Positions 26,407-34,250 of a stretch of 64,000 bases of DNA are shown one piece after another. How positions within the stretch are numbered: the stretch's first letter is position 1; each line of letters starts with the position of its first letter. A program made the translations under genes and the position numbers. Source of the stretch: Streptomyces sp. NRRL WC-3605 (GTDB lineage: Bacteria; Actinomycetota; Actinomycetes; Streptomycetales; Streptomycetaceae); assembly GCF_001509795.1 (NCBI RefSeq), contig NZ_LLZN01000013.1, forward strand, positions 1 through 64,000. The letters run 5' to 3'. A model generated the notes under the pieces. The model did not search any database. It had not been told where the DNA came from and saw only the letters and a program-made list of their open reading frames with translations.

Positions 26407-27186
26407 TCAGATCCGCTCGACGAGGTCCGCGATCGAGTCGACGACCTGGGAGGGCCGGTAGGGGAAGTTCTCCACGTGCTCGGGGCGGGTCAGGCCGGTG
26501 AGCACCAGGAACGTCTGCATCCCGGCCTCCATGCCGGCCAGGACGTCGGTGTCCATCCGGTCGCCGATCATGGCGCTCGTCTCGGAGTGGGCACCGATGG
26601 CGTTCAGTCCGGTCCGCATCATCAGCGGGTTGGGCTTGCCCGCGAAGTACGGCTGCTTGCCGGTCGCCTTGGTGATCAGCGCGGCGACGGCGCCGGTCGC
26701 CGGCAGCGGCCCTTCGGCGGACGGGCCGGTCTCGTCGGGGTTGGTGCAGATGAAGCGGGCCCCGTCGTTGATGAGCCGGACCGCCTTGGTCATGGCCTCG
26801 AAGGAGTAGGTGCGGGTCTCGCCGAGGACGACGTAGTCCGGCTCGTGGTCGGTGAGGATGTACCCGATGTCGTGCAGCGCGGTGGTCAGGCCCGCCTCGC
26901 CGATGACGTACGCCGACCCGCCGGGCCGCTGGTCGTCCAGGAACTGGGCGGTGGCCAGGGCGGACGTCCAGATGTTCTCCAGCGGCACGTGCAGGCCCAT
27001 GCGGTTCAGGCGGGCGTGCAGGTCGCGCGGGGTGTAGATCGAGTTGTTGGTGAGGACGAGGAAGGGCCTGCCGGATTCGCGGAGCTTCGTGATGAACGCG
27101 TCCGCGCCGGGGATGGGGACGCCCTCGTGGATGAGCACACCGTCCATGTCGGTGAGCCAGGACTCGATGGGCTTGCGGTCTGCCAT
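26407..27186 (-). CDS. HAD-IIA family phosphatase (NagD-like)
   Basis: Haloacid dehalogenase-fold phosphohydrolase, 259 aa. Nucleophile motif WLTDMDGVLI (Asp at about residue 13), motif II LTNNS (about 46), motif III Lys in FAGKPNPLM and motif IV GDRMDTDVLAG are all intact. Inserted C2 cap of the NagD/p-nitrophenylphosphatase type. Cytoplasmic. Substrates of this family are small phosphates such as sugar phosphates or nucleotides; nothing here narrows it further. Monocistronic by its terminator and its distance from neighbours. Confidence 0.9.
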   Translation of the reverse strand: MADRKPIESWLTDMDGVLIHEGVPIPGADAFITKLRESGRPFLVLTNNSIYTPRDLHARLNRMGLHVPLENIWTSALATAQFLDDQRPGGSAYVIGEAGLTTALHDIGYILTDHEPDYVVLGETRTYSFEAMTKAVRLINDGARFICTNPDETGPSAEGPLPATGAVAALITKATGKQPYFAGKPNPLMMRTGLNAIGAHSETSAMIGDRMDTDVLAGMEAGMQTFLVLTGLTRPEHVENFPYRPSQVVDSIADLVERI

Positions 27187-27362
27187 GGTGATGTGACTCT
27201 CCTGGCCTGCGTGCGGAGACGGGCTGCGGGCGCCGGAACCACGCCGTACCGGCGGCTCCAGCCTAGTCAGGACCGGTCGGCCCCGACCCGCCGATCATGC
27301 GTGACCGGCCGCCGCCGGGGGAAGGCCCGTGCCGCGTGCCCGGCTCCGCGGACCTGCGGACC

Positions 27363-28190
27363 TCAGCGGCGCTTGCGGGCGATCAGGAGGGTGGCTCCGG
27401 CGAGCAGGAGGGCCACGGTGGTGGTGAAGGTGACGCCGGGCGGGGAGGTGAGGCCGGTGCGGGCCAGTTCGTCGGCGAGGGTGAGCCGCTCCCGCGGGGT
27501 CTCGCCGGGGGACGGGGAGGCGTCCGGGTCGGCGGGCACGGCGGAGGCGTCCCGGTCGCCGGGGTCGCTCGGACCGTCCGTGGCGTCCGTGCCGTCCGGG
27601 GCCGGGCTTCCGGACGGGTCGTCCTCGTCGGCGGGGGCGCCCTCGACGGTGAACCGGTAGTCGTCGGACTGGCCGACCCAGTCGCCGTCGCCGTCGTGCC
27701 GCTGGACCACGGCCGCGTTGGCGGTGACCTCGTTGGGTACGGCGTCGGAGGTGAACGCGAGCCGGACCTTCACGGTGACGGTCTTGCGGGGGCCGACGGT
27801 GAAGCCGGGGAAGCCGTCGAAGGCGCCGACGAGCTCGTCCTGGTCGGTGGCCTCGAAGCGGACCCGGCGGGGCCGGTCGTCGCGGCCGCCGGGGTGGAAC
27901 TCCAGGCGCGGCTGGGACGGGGTCAGGCCGCGCTTGTCGTCGACGAGGACGACGACGGGGTGGATGCCGGTGCAGGTGCGTCCGGTGCGGTTCCTCAGGT
28001 CCAGGTACCAGGTGCCGGATCCACCGCCCGCCGTGTACGTCTTCGGCCCGCCGTGCAGGCGGGTGGCCAGCGGGAAGGTCCCGCCGTCGCCGGCGCAGCC
28101 GGGCGCGGCGGGTTCCGCGCCCGCCGGGGGTGCGACGGCGACGAGGGCGGCTGCGGCGAGGCAGAGGGCTACGGGTGTGTGCAGTCGCAT
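27363..28190 (-). CDS. Secreted wall-anchored protein with LAxTG-like sorting signal
   Basis: 275 aa. A signal peptide at residues 1-26 (ending PAGAEP), an extracellular beta-rich domain to about residue 185, a Pro/Asp/Ser-rich stalk, then LARTG followed by a hydrophobic helix and the positive tail ARKRR. This is a sortase sorting signal close to the LAxTG recognised by class E sortases. ATG at 28190 gives the best signal peptide, though no strong ribosome site is visible. The class F sortase 2 kb downstream is of a different class, so the enzyme that anchors it is probably elsewhere. Function unknown. Confidence 0.8.
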   Translation of the reverse strand: MRLHTPVALCLAAAALVAVAPPAGAEPAAPGCAGDGGTFPLATRLHGGPKTYTAGGGSGTWYLDLRNRTGRTCTGIHPVVVLVDDKRGLTPSQPRLEFHPGGRDDRPRRVRFEATDQDELVGAFDGFPGFTVGPRKTVTVKVRLAFTSDAVPNEVTANAAVVQRHDGDGDWVGQSDDYRFTVEGAPADEDDPSGSPAPDGTDATDGPSDPGDRDASAVPADPDASPSPGETPRERLTLADELARTGLTSPPGVTFTTTVALLLAGATLLIARKRR

Positions 28191-28290
28191 GAACACATGA
28201 CCATGCCGGTCGGGAGGGCCTTTCGGGCGATGCCGTCCCGTACGGACGCGCGGGACCGCCCGATCGGCGCAGGACCGCCGCCCGGCCGGG

Positions 28291-28476
28291 CGCGGCCCGC
28301 CCGGGTCACCCCTCGCCCTCCCGAGCCGTCGCCCGCCCCGAGCGACGGGTGTGCGCCGCCACGCCGTCGGACGCGGCCCGCCCGGGTCACCCCTCGCCCT
28401 CCCGAGCCGTCGCCCGCCCCGAGCGATGGGTGTGCGCTGCCACGCCGTCGGACGCGGCCCGCGCGGGTCACCCCTC
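28291..28476. repeat. 81-bp tandem repeat, about 2.3 copies
   Basis: Units at 28291-28371 and 28372-28452 differ at only two positions, and a third partial copy runs to about 28476 into the 3' end of the ROK gene. Each unit repeats the segment containing the ROK stop codon, so this looks like a recent tandem duplication of the gene end and its downstream flank. The rest of the 28191-28467 interval holds nothing else recognisable. Confidence 0.9.
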
Positions 28477-29586
28477 GGCACGCCCGAACAGGGGTGCGAG
28501 CAGCAGCTGTGCCGCCCCCTCGGCGACTCCGTCGCCCGCGCCGGGGGCGAGCCGTACGGGAACGGTCTCCTCGCCGGCGCGCCGGGCGCGGGCGTCGAGG
28601 ACGGCGGCGACCCCGTCGACGAAGGTGTCCGGTGCGGCGGCGACCGTGCGCCCGCCGAGCAGCACGAGGTCGACGTCGAGCAGCGCGACCAGGTTGCCCG
28701 CGGCGGTGCCGAGCACTCTGGCCGCCTCCGCCGTGTCGCCCCGGGCGACGGCGGCCAGGCACAGGGCCTCGACGCAGCCCCGGTTGCCGCATCCGCAGGG
28801 CGGGCCGTCCAGCTGGACCACCTGGTGCCCGAACTCCCCGGCCCCGGTGCGGGTGCCCCGGTGCACGGTCCCGCCGATGACGAGCCCGCCGCCGAGGCCC
28901 GCCCCGAAGTGCAGATAGGCGAAGGAGGCGCCGGCCGTCTCCGCGCGGCCGACGGCGAGGGCGAGGGCGGCGGCGTTGGTGTCCTTGTCCACGACGACGG
29001 GCAGCGACAGGCGCCGCAGGAGCACGCTGCGCAGCGGGAAGCCGTTCCACTCGGGGAACCCGGTGACGCGGTGCAGGACGCCGCGCCGGTGGTCGAGCGG
29101 ACCGGGCAGCGCCACTCCGACGCCGAGGACCGGGCCCGGCCGCGCGGCCCCGGACACCAGGCCCGTCACCTCGGTCACCAGCCGGTCGACGACGGTGTCC
29201 GCACCGGCCCCGAGATCCAGGGCGGCGCCGCGCCGGGCGACGACGGTGCCGGTGAGATCGCAGAGCACGGCCGTCAGCTCGTCCCGGTCGAGGTGCACGC
29301 CGACCGCGTGCCCGGCCTCGGGGACCAGCCGCAGCACGGTCCGCGGCTTGCCGCCGGTGGAGGCCCGTCGGCCCGCCTCCGCGGCGAGGCCCTCCTCCCG
29401 CAGCCTGGCCGTGATCTTGCTGACCGCCTGCGGGGTGAGCCCGGTGCGCTCGGCGAGTTCGAGCCGGCTGATGCCGCCGGGGCCGGCCGTGCGCAGCAGA
29501 TCGAGCACGAGCGCGGTGTTGTGGCTGCGCAGGGCGCCCAGGTTCACCCCGCCGGCCCCGCCTTCCGTCCTGTTCACGTCTCCCAT
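28468..29586 (-). CDS. ROK-family transcriptional repressor
   Basis: 372 aa. An N-terminal winged helix (about residues 20-75; RLELAERTGLTPQAVSKI) joins a sugar-kinase-like ROK domain. The ROK zinc motif is seen in GHQVVQLDGPPCGCGNRGCVE near residue 265 with its His and three Cys; the phosphate-binding DKDTNAA segment lies near 200. Such proteins repress sugar-use genes and may retain kinase activity. It is divergent from the Gfo/Idh gene, and a perfect palindrome occupies the 48 bases between them. The gene's 3' end runs into an 81-bp tandem duplication. Confidence 0.9.
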   Translation of the reverse strand: MGDVNRTEGGAGGVNLGALRSHNTALVLDLLRTAGPGGISRLELAERTGLTPQAVSKITARLREEGLAAEAGRRASTGGKPRTVLRLVPEAGHAVGVHLDRDELTAVLCDLTGTVVARRGAALDLGAGADTVVDRLVTEVTGLVSGAARPGPVLGVGVALPGPLDHRRGVLHRVTGFPEWNGFPLRSVLLRRLSLPVVVDKDTNAAALALAVGRAETAGASFAYLHFGAGLGGGLVIGGTVHRGTRTGAGEFGHQVVQLDGPPCGCGNRGCVEALCLAAVARGDTAEAARVLGTAAGNLVALLDVDLVLLGGRTVAAAPDTFVDGVAAVLDARARRAGEETVPVRLAPGAGDGVAEGAAQLLLAPLFGRAEG

Positions 29587-29601
29587 TGTCCCCGGCGCTT
29601 G

Positions 29602-29628
29602 CACTTTGGCAACAGCGTTGCCAAAGTG
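29602..29628. promoter_or_regulatory. Perfect palindromic operator between ROK and Gfo/Idh genes
   Basis: CACTTTGGCAAC (29602-29613) and GTTGCCAAAGTG (29617-29628) are perfect 12-bp inverted arms around AGC. It covers most of the space between the two divergent starts, so binding there would control both. The TTTGGCAAC half-site is the kind expected for a ROK protein. Confidence 0.85.
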
Positions 29629-29634
29629 GGTCGT

Positions 29635-30708
29635 ATGAGTGCTACTCCCCTCCGCGTGGGCCTCGTCGGCTACGGACTGGCCGGCTCCGTCTTCCACGCC
29701 CCGCTGATCGCCACCACCGAGGGTCTCGCCCTCGACACGGTGGTCACCTCGAACCCCGAGCGGCAGCGGCAGGCCCGCGCCGAGCACCCGGACGTGCGTG
29801 TCGCCGCGTCGCCGGACGAGCTGCTCGCCCGCGCCGGCGAGCTCGACCTGCTCGTCGTCGCGTCGCCGAACAAGACGCACGTCCCGCTCGCCACCGCCGC
29901 CCTGGAGGCGGGCCTGCCGGTCGTCGTGGACAAGCCGCTGGCCGGCACGGCGGCCGAGGCGCGCGGGCTGGCGGCGCTGGCCGAGGAGCGCGGCCTGCTG
30001 CTGTCCGTCTTCCAGAACCGCCGCTGGGACAACGACTTCCTCACCCTGCGCCGCCTCCTCGACGACGGCGAGCTGGGCGAAGTCTGGCGCTTCGAGTCCC
30101 GCTTCGAGCGCTGGCGTCCGCAGACCAAGGGCGGCTGGCGCGAGTCCGGCGACCCCGCAGAGATCGGAGGTCTGCTCTACGACCTCGGCAGCCACGTCGT
30201 CGACCAGGCCCTCGTCCTCTTCGGCCCGGTCACCCAGGTGTACGCCGAGGCGCTCGTCCGCCGCTCCGGCGCCGAGGCCGACGACGACACCTTCCTCGCC
30301 CTGACACACGCCAACGGCGTCCGCTCGCATCTGTACGTCTCCGCCACGACCGCGCAGCTCGGCCCCCGTTTCCGGGTGCTCGGCTCGAAGGCCGGGTACG
30401 TCAAGCACGGCCTGGACCCGCAGGAGGCGGAGCTGCGCGAGGGACGGCGGCCCGGCGACGGAGCCGGCTGGGGCACCGAGCCCGAGGAGCTGTACGGACG
30501 GCTGGGCGCCGGCGAGTCCCCGCTCACGGGCGGCGGCACCGCCGTCCCGACCCTGCCCGGCGACTACCCCGCCTACTACGCGGCCGTCGCGGCGGCCCTG
30601 CGCGACGGCGGCCCCAACCCGGTGACCGCTCTGGAGGCGGCCGCCGCCCTGGACGTACTGGAGGCGGCGCGACGCTCCGCCCGTGACGGAGTGACGGTGA
30701 CCCTGTGA
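29635..30708 (+). CDS. Gfo/Idh/MocA-type NAD(P)-dependent oxidoreductase
   Basis: 357 aa. N-terminal Rossmann motif GLVGYGLAGSVFHAP; the EKP-like motif appears as VVDKPLAGTAAEA (about residue 97); catalytic-region DLGSHVVDQAL near 182 includes the conserved His. It probably oxidises or reduces a sugar or inositol derivative. ATG at 29635 begins only seven bases after the palindrome, so repressor binding should block initiation. Its stop overlaps the next gene (GTGA). Under likely control of the divergent ROK protein. Confidence 0.9.
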   Translation: MSATPLRVGLVGYGLAGSVFHAPLIATTEGLALDTVVTSNPERQRQARAEHPDVRVAASPDELLARAGELDLLVVASPNKTHVPLATAALEAGLPVVVDKPLAGTAAEARGLAALAEERGLLLSVFQNRRWDNDFLTLRRLLDDGELGEVWRFESRFERWRPQTKGGWRESGDPAEIGGLLYDLGSHVVDQALVLFGPVTQVYAEALVRRSGAEADDDTFLALTHANGVRSHLYVSATTAQLGPRFRVLGSKAGYVKHGLDPQEAELREGRRPGDGAGWGTEPEELYGRLGAGESPLTGGGTAVPTLPGDYPAYYAAVAAALRDGGPNPVTALEAAAALDVLEAARRSARDGVTVTL

Positions 30709-31211
30709 CGCACACGAGCGGACCGACCCCGAAGTCCCAGCCCGAGCTCACGCCCTCGCTGGAGGAGCTGGAGGCCCAGGAGCGGCGCCTGGTCTTCACC
30801 CGGTTCACCCACGAGGACGCGTGGGCGCTGGGCTCCCTGCTGGTGGAGCTGGCCCGGGAGCGCCAGGCGCCGGTCGCGATCGACATCCACCGCGCCGGGC
30901 AGCAGCTGTTCCACGCGGCGCTCGCGGGCGCCACGCCCGACAACGACGCGTGGATCGCCCGCAAGCGCCGGGTCGTGGAGCGCTACGGCGCCTCGTCCTA
31001 CCTGGTGGGCGCCCGGTTCCGCGCCAAGGGCACGACGTTCGAGGAGTCCTCGCGGCTGGACCCCGACGTCTACGCGGCCCACGGCGGCTCGTTCCCGATC
31101 ACCGTGGAGGGCGCCGGGGTCGTCGGCGCGGTCACGGTGAGCGGACTGCCTCAGCTGGCGGACCACCGGATGGTGGTGGAGGCGCTGGAGAGCTTCCTGG
31201 CGAAGGGGTAG
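30705..31211 (+). CDS. UPF0303 / heme-degrading-domain family protein
   Basis: 168 aa, cytoplasmic. The FTHEDAWALGSLLVE segment (about residues 35-50), VAIDIHRAGQQLFH and the C-terminal GAVTVSGLPQLADH are typical of UPF0303/DUF336 relatives (GlcG/HbpS-like fold). Some members bind heme, but no function is established for this subgroup. GTG at 30705 overlaps the dehydrogenase stop by four bases, so the two form an operon under the ROK operator. A strong hairpin follows. Confidence 0.85.
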   Translation: MTHTSGPTPKSQPELTPSLEELEAQERRLVFTRFTHEDAWALGSLLVELARERQAPVAIDIHRAGQQLFHAALAGATPDNDAWIARKRRVVERYGASSYLVGARFRAKGTTFEESSRLDPDVYAAHGGSFPITVEGAGVVGAVTVSGLPQLADHRMVVEALESFLAKG

Positions 31212-31240
31212 GACCCGGGACCGTGTGGCGGGTGAGACTC

Positions 31241-31274
31241 CGGGACCGTGTGGCGGGCGCGCCACACGGTCCCG
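31241..31274. terminator. Terminator between the UPF0303 and FAH genes
   Basis: CGGGACCGTGTGGCG (31241-31255) pairs with CGCCACACGGTCCCG (31260-31274), a 15-bp perfect stem with a GGCG loop between convergent genes. The left arm occurs a second time just before it, at 31216-31230. Confidence 0.92.
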
Positions 31275-31278
31275 CCCG

Positions 31279-32136
31279 TCAGGCCTGCTCGAACTCCTGC
31301 CGCTGCCGGCCGAGCCCCTCGATCTCCAGCTCCACCACGTCCCCGGCCCGCAGGTACGGCTTCGGCTCGGGCCGCCCCAGCGCGACCCCGGCCGGCGTCC
31401 CCGTGTTGATGACGTCACCGGGGTAGAGGGTCATGAAGTGGCTGACGTACCGCACGACCTCCCCCACCGGGAAGATCTGCTCGGCCGTCGTGCCGTCCTG
31501 CTTCAGCTCGCCGTTGACCCACAGCCGCAGCGCGAGACTCTGCGGGTCGGGCACCTCGTCGGCCGTCACCAGCCACGGGCCCAGCGGGTTGAACGTCTCG
31601 CAGTTCTTGCCCTTGTCCCAGGTGCCGCCCCGCTCGATCTGGAACTCCCGCTCGGACACGTCGTGCGCCACCGCGTACCCGGCGACATGCGCGAGCCCCT
31701 CCTCGGCGGACTCCAGATAGCGGGCCGTACGGCCGATGACGACCGCCAGCTCGACCTCCCAGTCCGTCTTGGCCGACCCGCGCGGCACCAGGACGGTGTC
31801 GTCGGGGCCGACGACGGTGTCCGGCGCCTTGAAGAAGACGACCGGCTCGGACGGCGGCTCGGCACCGGTCTCCCGGGCGTGGTCGTGGTAGTTGAGGCCG
31901 ATGCACACGATCTTGCCGATCCGCCTGAGCGGCGGCCCGATCCGCAGCCCCTCCGGGTCCAGCGCGGGCAGCTCGCCCGTGCCTGCGGCGGCACGGACGC
32001 GACCGAGCGCCTCGGGGTCGGCGAGCAGCGGTCCGTCGATGTCCGGGACGAGACCCGACAGGTCCCGCAGGGTCCCCTCGGCGTCGAGCAGCGCGGGCCG
32101 CTCCGATCCGGCCGTACCGACGCGCAGCAGCTTCAT
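31279..32136 (-). CDS. Fumarylacetoacetate hydrolase (FAH) family protein
   Basis: 285 aa. Metal-dependent C-C hydrolase or decarboxylase fold. Signature pieces: GKIVCIGLNYHDHARETG (about residue 75), metal-binding DWEVELAVVIG (about 122), GTWDKGKNCETFNPLGPW and DVINTGTPAGVALG. All are intact. Related enzymes act on acylpyruvates or 2-hydroxyhepta-2,4-diene-1,7-dioate-type compounds. ATG at 32136 has GGGAG nine bases upstream. Downstream of the second yidC on the same strand with a 130-base gap. Substrate unknown. Confidence 0.92.
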   Translation of the reverse strand: MKLLRVGTAGSERPALLDAEGTLRDLSGLVPDIDGPLLADPEALGRVRAAAGTGELPALDPEGLRIGPPLRRIGKIVCIGLNYHDHARETGAEPPSEPVVFFKAPDTVVGPDDTVLVPRGSAKTDWEVELAVVIGRTARYLESAEEGLAHVAGYAVAHDVSEREFQIERGGTWDKGKNCETFNPLGPWLVTADEVPDPQSLALRLWVNGELKQDGTTAEQIFPVGEVVRYVSHFMTLYPGDVINTGTPAGVALGRPEPKPYLRAGDVVELEIEGLGRQRQEFEQA

Positions 32137-32266
32137 GGTCACAATCTCCCTCGATCGCGGGGCGCCCGCCGACGGGTGCAGCCATCGGAGGACTGGTCGA
32201 TCGTCCAAGCTGCGCGGGCAGTCCGCAAGACCCGGTTCACGTACTGGACCGGACGCCGGGTCCGGG

Positions 32267-32980
32267 TCATCGGTAGAGAGCGGCGCGCTCGACGGCGCTC
32301 CACGTCGTGCTGGTCACCACGTAGAGGGCGGCGGCCAGCGGCACCACGGCGACGGTGAAGAGGGTGAGGAAGGACATGAACGGCATGACCCTGCTCATCG
32401 CCCCCATGCCGGGCACGGCCTGCCCGTCGGCCACGGGCGCCACCGGGTTCGCGGCCATCATCCGCTTCGTACGCCGGTAGTTGAACGCGGCGACACCGGC
32501 GACCAGCAGGAACAGCACGAGGTACACGAGCCCGGCCGGGCCGAGGGCGCCCCCGTCGCCGAGCGCGTCGGCCCAGCGGTCACCGAGGGGCGCGGCGAAC
32601 AGCTGGTGGGACAGCAGCTCGTTGGCGTGGCCGCCGATCGTCGTGTTGGAGAACAGGTGGTACAGCAGGAAGAAGGCGGGCAGCTGGAACAGGCCCGGCA
32701 GACAGCCGGCGAGCGGGGACACCTTCTCCTCGCGGTGCAGCTCCATGACGGCCCGCTGAAGCCGCTCGGGGTCGCGGCCGTGCTTCTTGCGCAGCTCGGC
32801 GAGCTTCGGCTGGAGTTCCTGGCGCGCCTTCTGACCCCGTGCGGCGGCCCGGGACAGGGGGTGCACGAGGAGCCGTACGAGGGCGGTGAACAGGACGATC
32901 GCGGCGGCGGCCGCGGTGGCGCCGAACAGCGGGGTGAGCAGGTCGGCGAGCCGCTGAACGACGTCGGCGAAAACGGACAT
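32267..32980 (-). CDS. YidC/Oxa1-family membrane insertase (second copy type)
   Basis: 237 aa, about five transmembrane helices. The family region is seen in VRLLVHPLSRAAARGQKARQE (about residue 37) and in QLPAFFLLYHLFSN (about 100). It is shorter than the main YidC encoded near the replication origin and lacks its large tail, as in second-copy YidC proteins of Streptomyces. ATG at 32980 follows GGAGGGC. It probably inserts a subset of membrane proteins. The DUF6412-type gene lies 116 bases upstream on the same strand. Confidence 0.9.
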   Translation of the reverse strand: MSVFADVVQRLADLLTPLFGATAAAAAIVLFTALVRLLVHPLSRAAARGQKARQELQPKLAELRKKHGRDPERLQRAVMELHREEKVSPLAGCLPGLFQLPAFFLLYHLFSNTTIGGHANELLSHQLFAAPLGDRWADALGDGGALGPAGLVYLVLFLLVAGVAAFNYRRTKRMMAANPVAPVADGQAVPGMGAMSRVMPFMSFLTLFTVAVVPLAAALYVVTSTTWSAVERAALYR

Positions 32981-33096
32981 GGGTGAGCCCTCCGTGGGTC
33001 TCGTCGTGCCGGGGTGGGTGGATGCCGGTGGACGGCATGGCGGCATGACGACCCGCGTCGGGTCACATCAACGGCTGAGGGAAAGGAGGGTGTGCC

Positions 33097-33408
33097 CTAC
33101 GCGAAGGTCGTCGCGAGGGCGTGCCCGGGTGCCCTGGGCCGTGGCCGGCCGGAGGCGTCGGGGTCGCGTTGGGGCAGGAAGGCGGTGCGCCGGGCCCGGT
33201 CTCTGATGGCCGTCCGTACGCGGGTGGGCGGCACGGTGGGCGCGGCCCGCGAGGCGAGGAGGGAGCAGGCGGCGAACGCGGAGCTCGCGGCGGCGGTGGC
33301 CGCGAGGGCGACGGTCGCGGAGAGGCTGCCCGTGTCGAGGAGCGCGACCTCCAGGAACAGGAACACCAGCAGGGCGGCGGGCCGCAGACGCGACGCTGTG
33401 CGGATCAT
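33097..33408 (-). CDS. Small membrane protein (DUF6412-type)
   Basis: 103 aa with two hydrophobic helices (about residues 10-25 and 30-55), then a basic, Arg-rich tail with PxRDPDASGRPRPRAPGH. I start at ATG 33408, preceded by GGGAGGGCAG. It matches my memory of the small DUF6412 proteins that sit next to second-copy yidC in Streptomyces. The same frame remains open upstream through the 18-bp repeats, but that part is not expected to be translated. Function unknown. Confidence 0.65.
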   Translation of the reverse strand: MIRTASRLRPAALLVFLFLEVALLDTGSLSATVALAATAAASSAFAACSLLASRAAPTVPPTRVRTAIRDRARRTAFLPQRDPDASGRPRPRAPGHALATTFA

Positions 33409-33450
33409 CGGCTGCCCTCCCCTCGGCGTACTGACGCCTGCCTGGCTGTG

Positions 33451-33551
33451 CTGACGTTCGTCACGGTCCTGACCTTCGTCACGGTCCTGACCTTCGTCAC
33501 GGTCCTGACCTGCGTCACGGTCCTGACCTGCGTCACGGTCCTGACGTTCGT
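33451..33551. repeat. 18-bp tandem repeat, five full copies plus a partial
   Basis: Unit CTGACSTTCGTCACGGTC repeats head to tail at 33451, 33469, 33487, 33505 and 33523, with a sixth copy that decays after 11 bases. Copies vary only at positions 6-8. Eighteen bases is a multiple of three, so every frame through it stays periodic. No spacers, hence not a CRISPR array. Confidence 0.92.
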
Positions 33552-33599
33552 TATACAGGACGCGCGACGGGAGGGGATCGTTCCGCCGACCGGCCCACA

Positions 33600-33660
33600 G
33601 GTCAGGCGCGGCGCCCTGGTCAGGCACGGCCCGCTGGTCAGGCGCGGTCCCCTGGTCAGG
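33600..33660. repeat. Second 18-bp tandem repeat at the hxlR 3' end
   Basis: Units of the form GGTCAGGCGCGGCGCCCT start at 33600, 33618, 33636 and 33654. Similarity is imperfect outside the GGTCAGGC core. The last copy contains the stop codon of the HxlR gene, and each preceding copy repeats that stop in the same frame. Confidence 0.8.
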
Positions 33661-34183
33661 CGGGCTCCACCTCGAGGGGCTCCAGCAGGCGCTTGGGCCG
33701 CAGCAGGGCCCGGCCGACCGGGTCCGCGGGGTGGGGGTCGACTCCGGGTCCCGGCACCATCTCGACGTCGGCGACGGGGACGACGGTCCCGCAGGCCGGG
33801 CACTCGCCGTACGCCCCCAGCTCGGTACCGCAGCCGGCGTGCCGGAAGACGCGGAGCTTGCGCTCGCCGAAGTGCTCGCGGCCCCACAGGCCGAGGGACC
33901 GCAGAGTGGGCCACAGGGCGGTGCCACGCTCGGTGAGGACGTACTCGTCGCGCGGCGGGGACTGCTGGTAGCGGTGCTTGACGAGGATGCCCTCGGTGGT
34001 GAGCGTCTGCAGGCGGGCGGCCAGGACGGCGCGCGGGATGCCGAGGTGGACGAGGAAGTCGTTGTAGCGCCGGACGCCGTAGAGCGCGTCGCGGACGATC
34101 AGGAGCGTCCACCGCTCACCGACGATCTCCAGCGCGCGGGCGATGGAGCAGTCCTGCGTCGCGTAGTCCTTACCCAGTGCCAT
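33656..34183 (-). CDS. HxlR-family transcriptional regulator
   Basis: 175 aa winged-helix repressor. The HxlR pattern DCSIARALEIVGERWTLLIV lies at about residues 10-30 with the conserved Cys, and a zinc-ribbon-like CGTELGAYGECPACG near 120 extends the usual domain. ATG at 34183 gives the standard N-terminus. An AAGGAGG sequence lies 22 bases further up, so an upstream TTG at 34192 cannot be excluded. It is divergent from an MFS exporter and two GTTCAnTGAAC palindromes flank the exporter start, so it most likely represses the pump until an inducer binds. Confidence 0.88.
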   Translation of the reverse strand: MALGKDYATQDCSIARALEIVGERWTLLIVRDALYGVRRYNDFLVHLGIPRAVLAARLQTLTTEGILVKHRYQQSPPRDEYVLTERGTALWPTLRSLGLWGREHFGERKLRVFRHAGCGTELGAYGECPACGTVVPVADVEMVPGPGVDPHPADPVGRALLRPKRLLEPLEVEPA

Positions 34184-34214
34184 GGCGTCCAATGTACCGC
34201 TTTCCACCTCCTTG

Positions 34215-34225
34215 GTTCAGTGAAC
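34215..34225. promoter_or_regulatory. HxlR operator half of a pair (site 1)
   Basis: GTTCAGTGAAC, an 11-bp palindrome in the hxlR-MFS intergenic space, 26 bases before the pump start codon. It matches the second site at 34259 except for the central base. Confidence 0.75.
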
Positions 34226-34250
34226 AGACTCACGATGCTACGGTGAGCCC

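Noticed and set aside
27363..28481. Longer version of the LAxTG protein extending through the 81-bp repeats
   Set aside because: The extension is a repeated Arg/Pro/Gly sequence with no start signal, and would remove the signal peptide from the N-terminus.
33451..33551. CRISPR array
   Set aside because: Repeats are 18 bp and contiguous with no spacers, and no cas genes are present.
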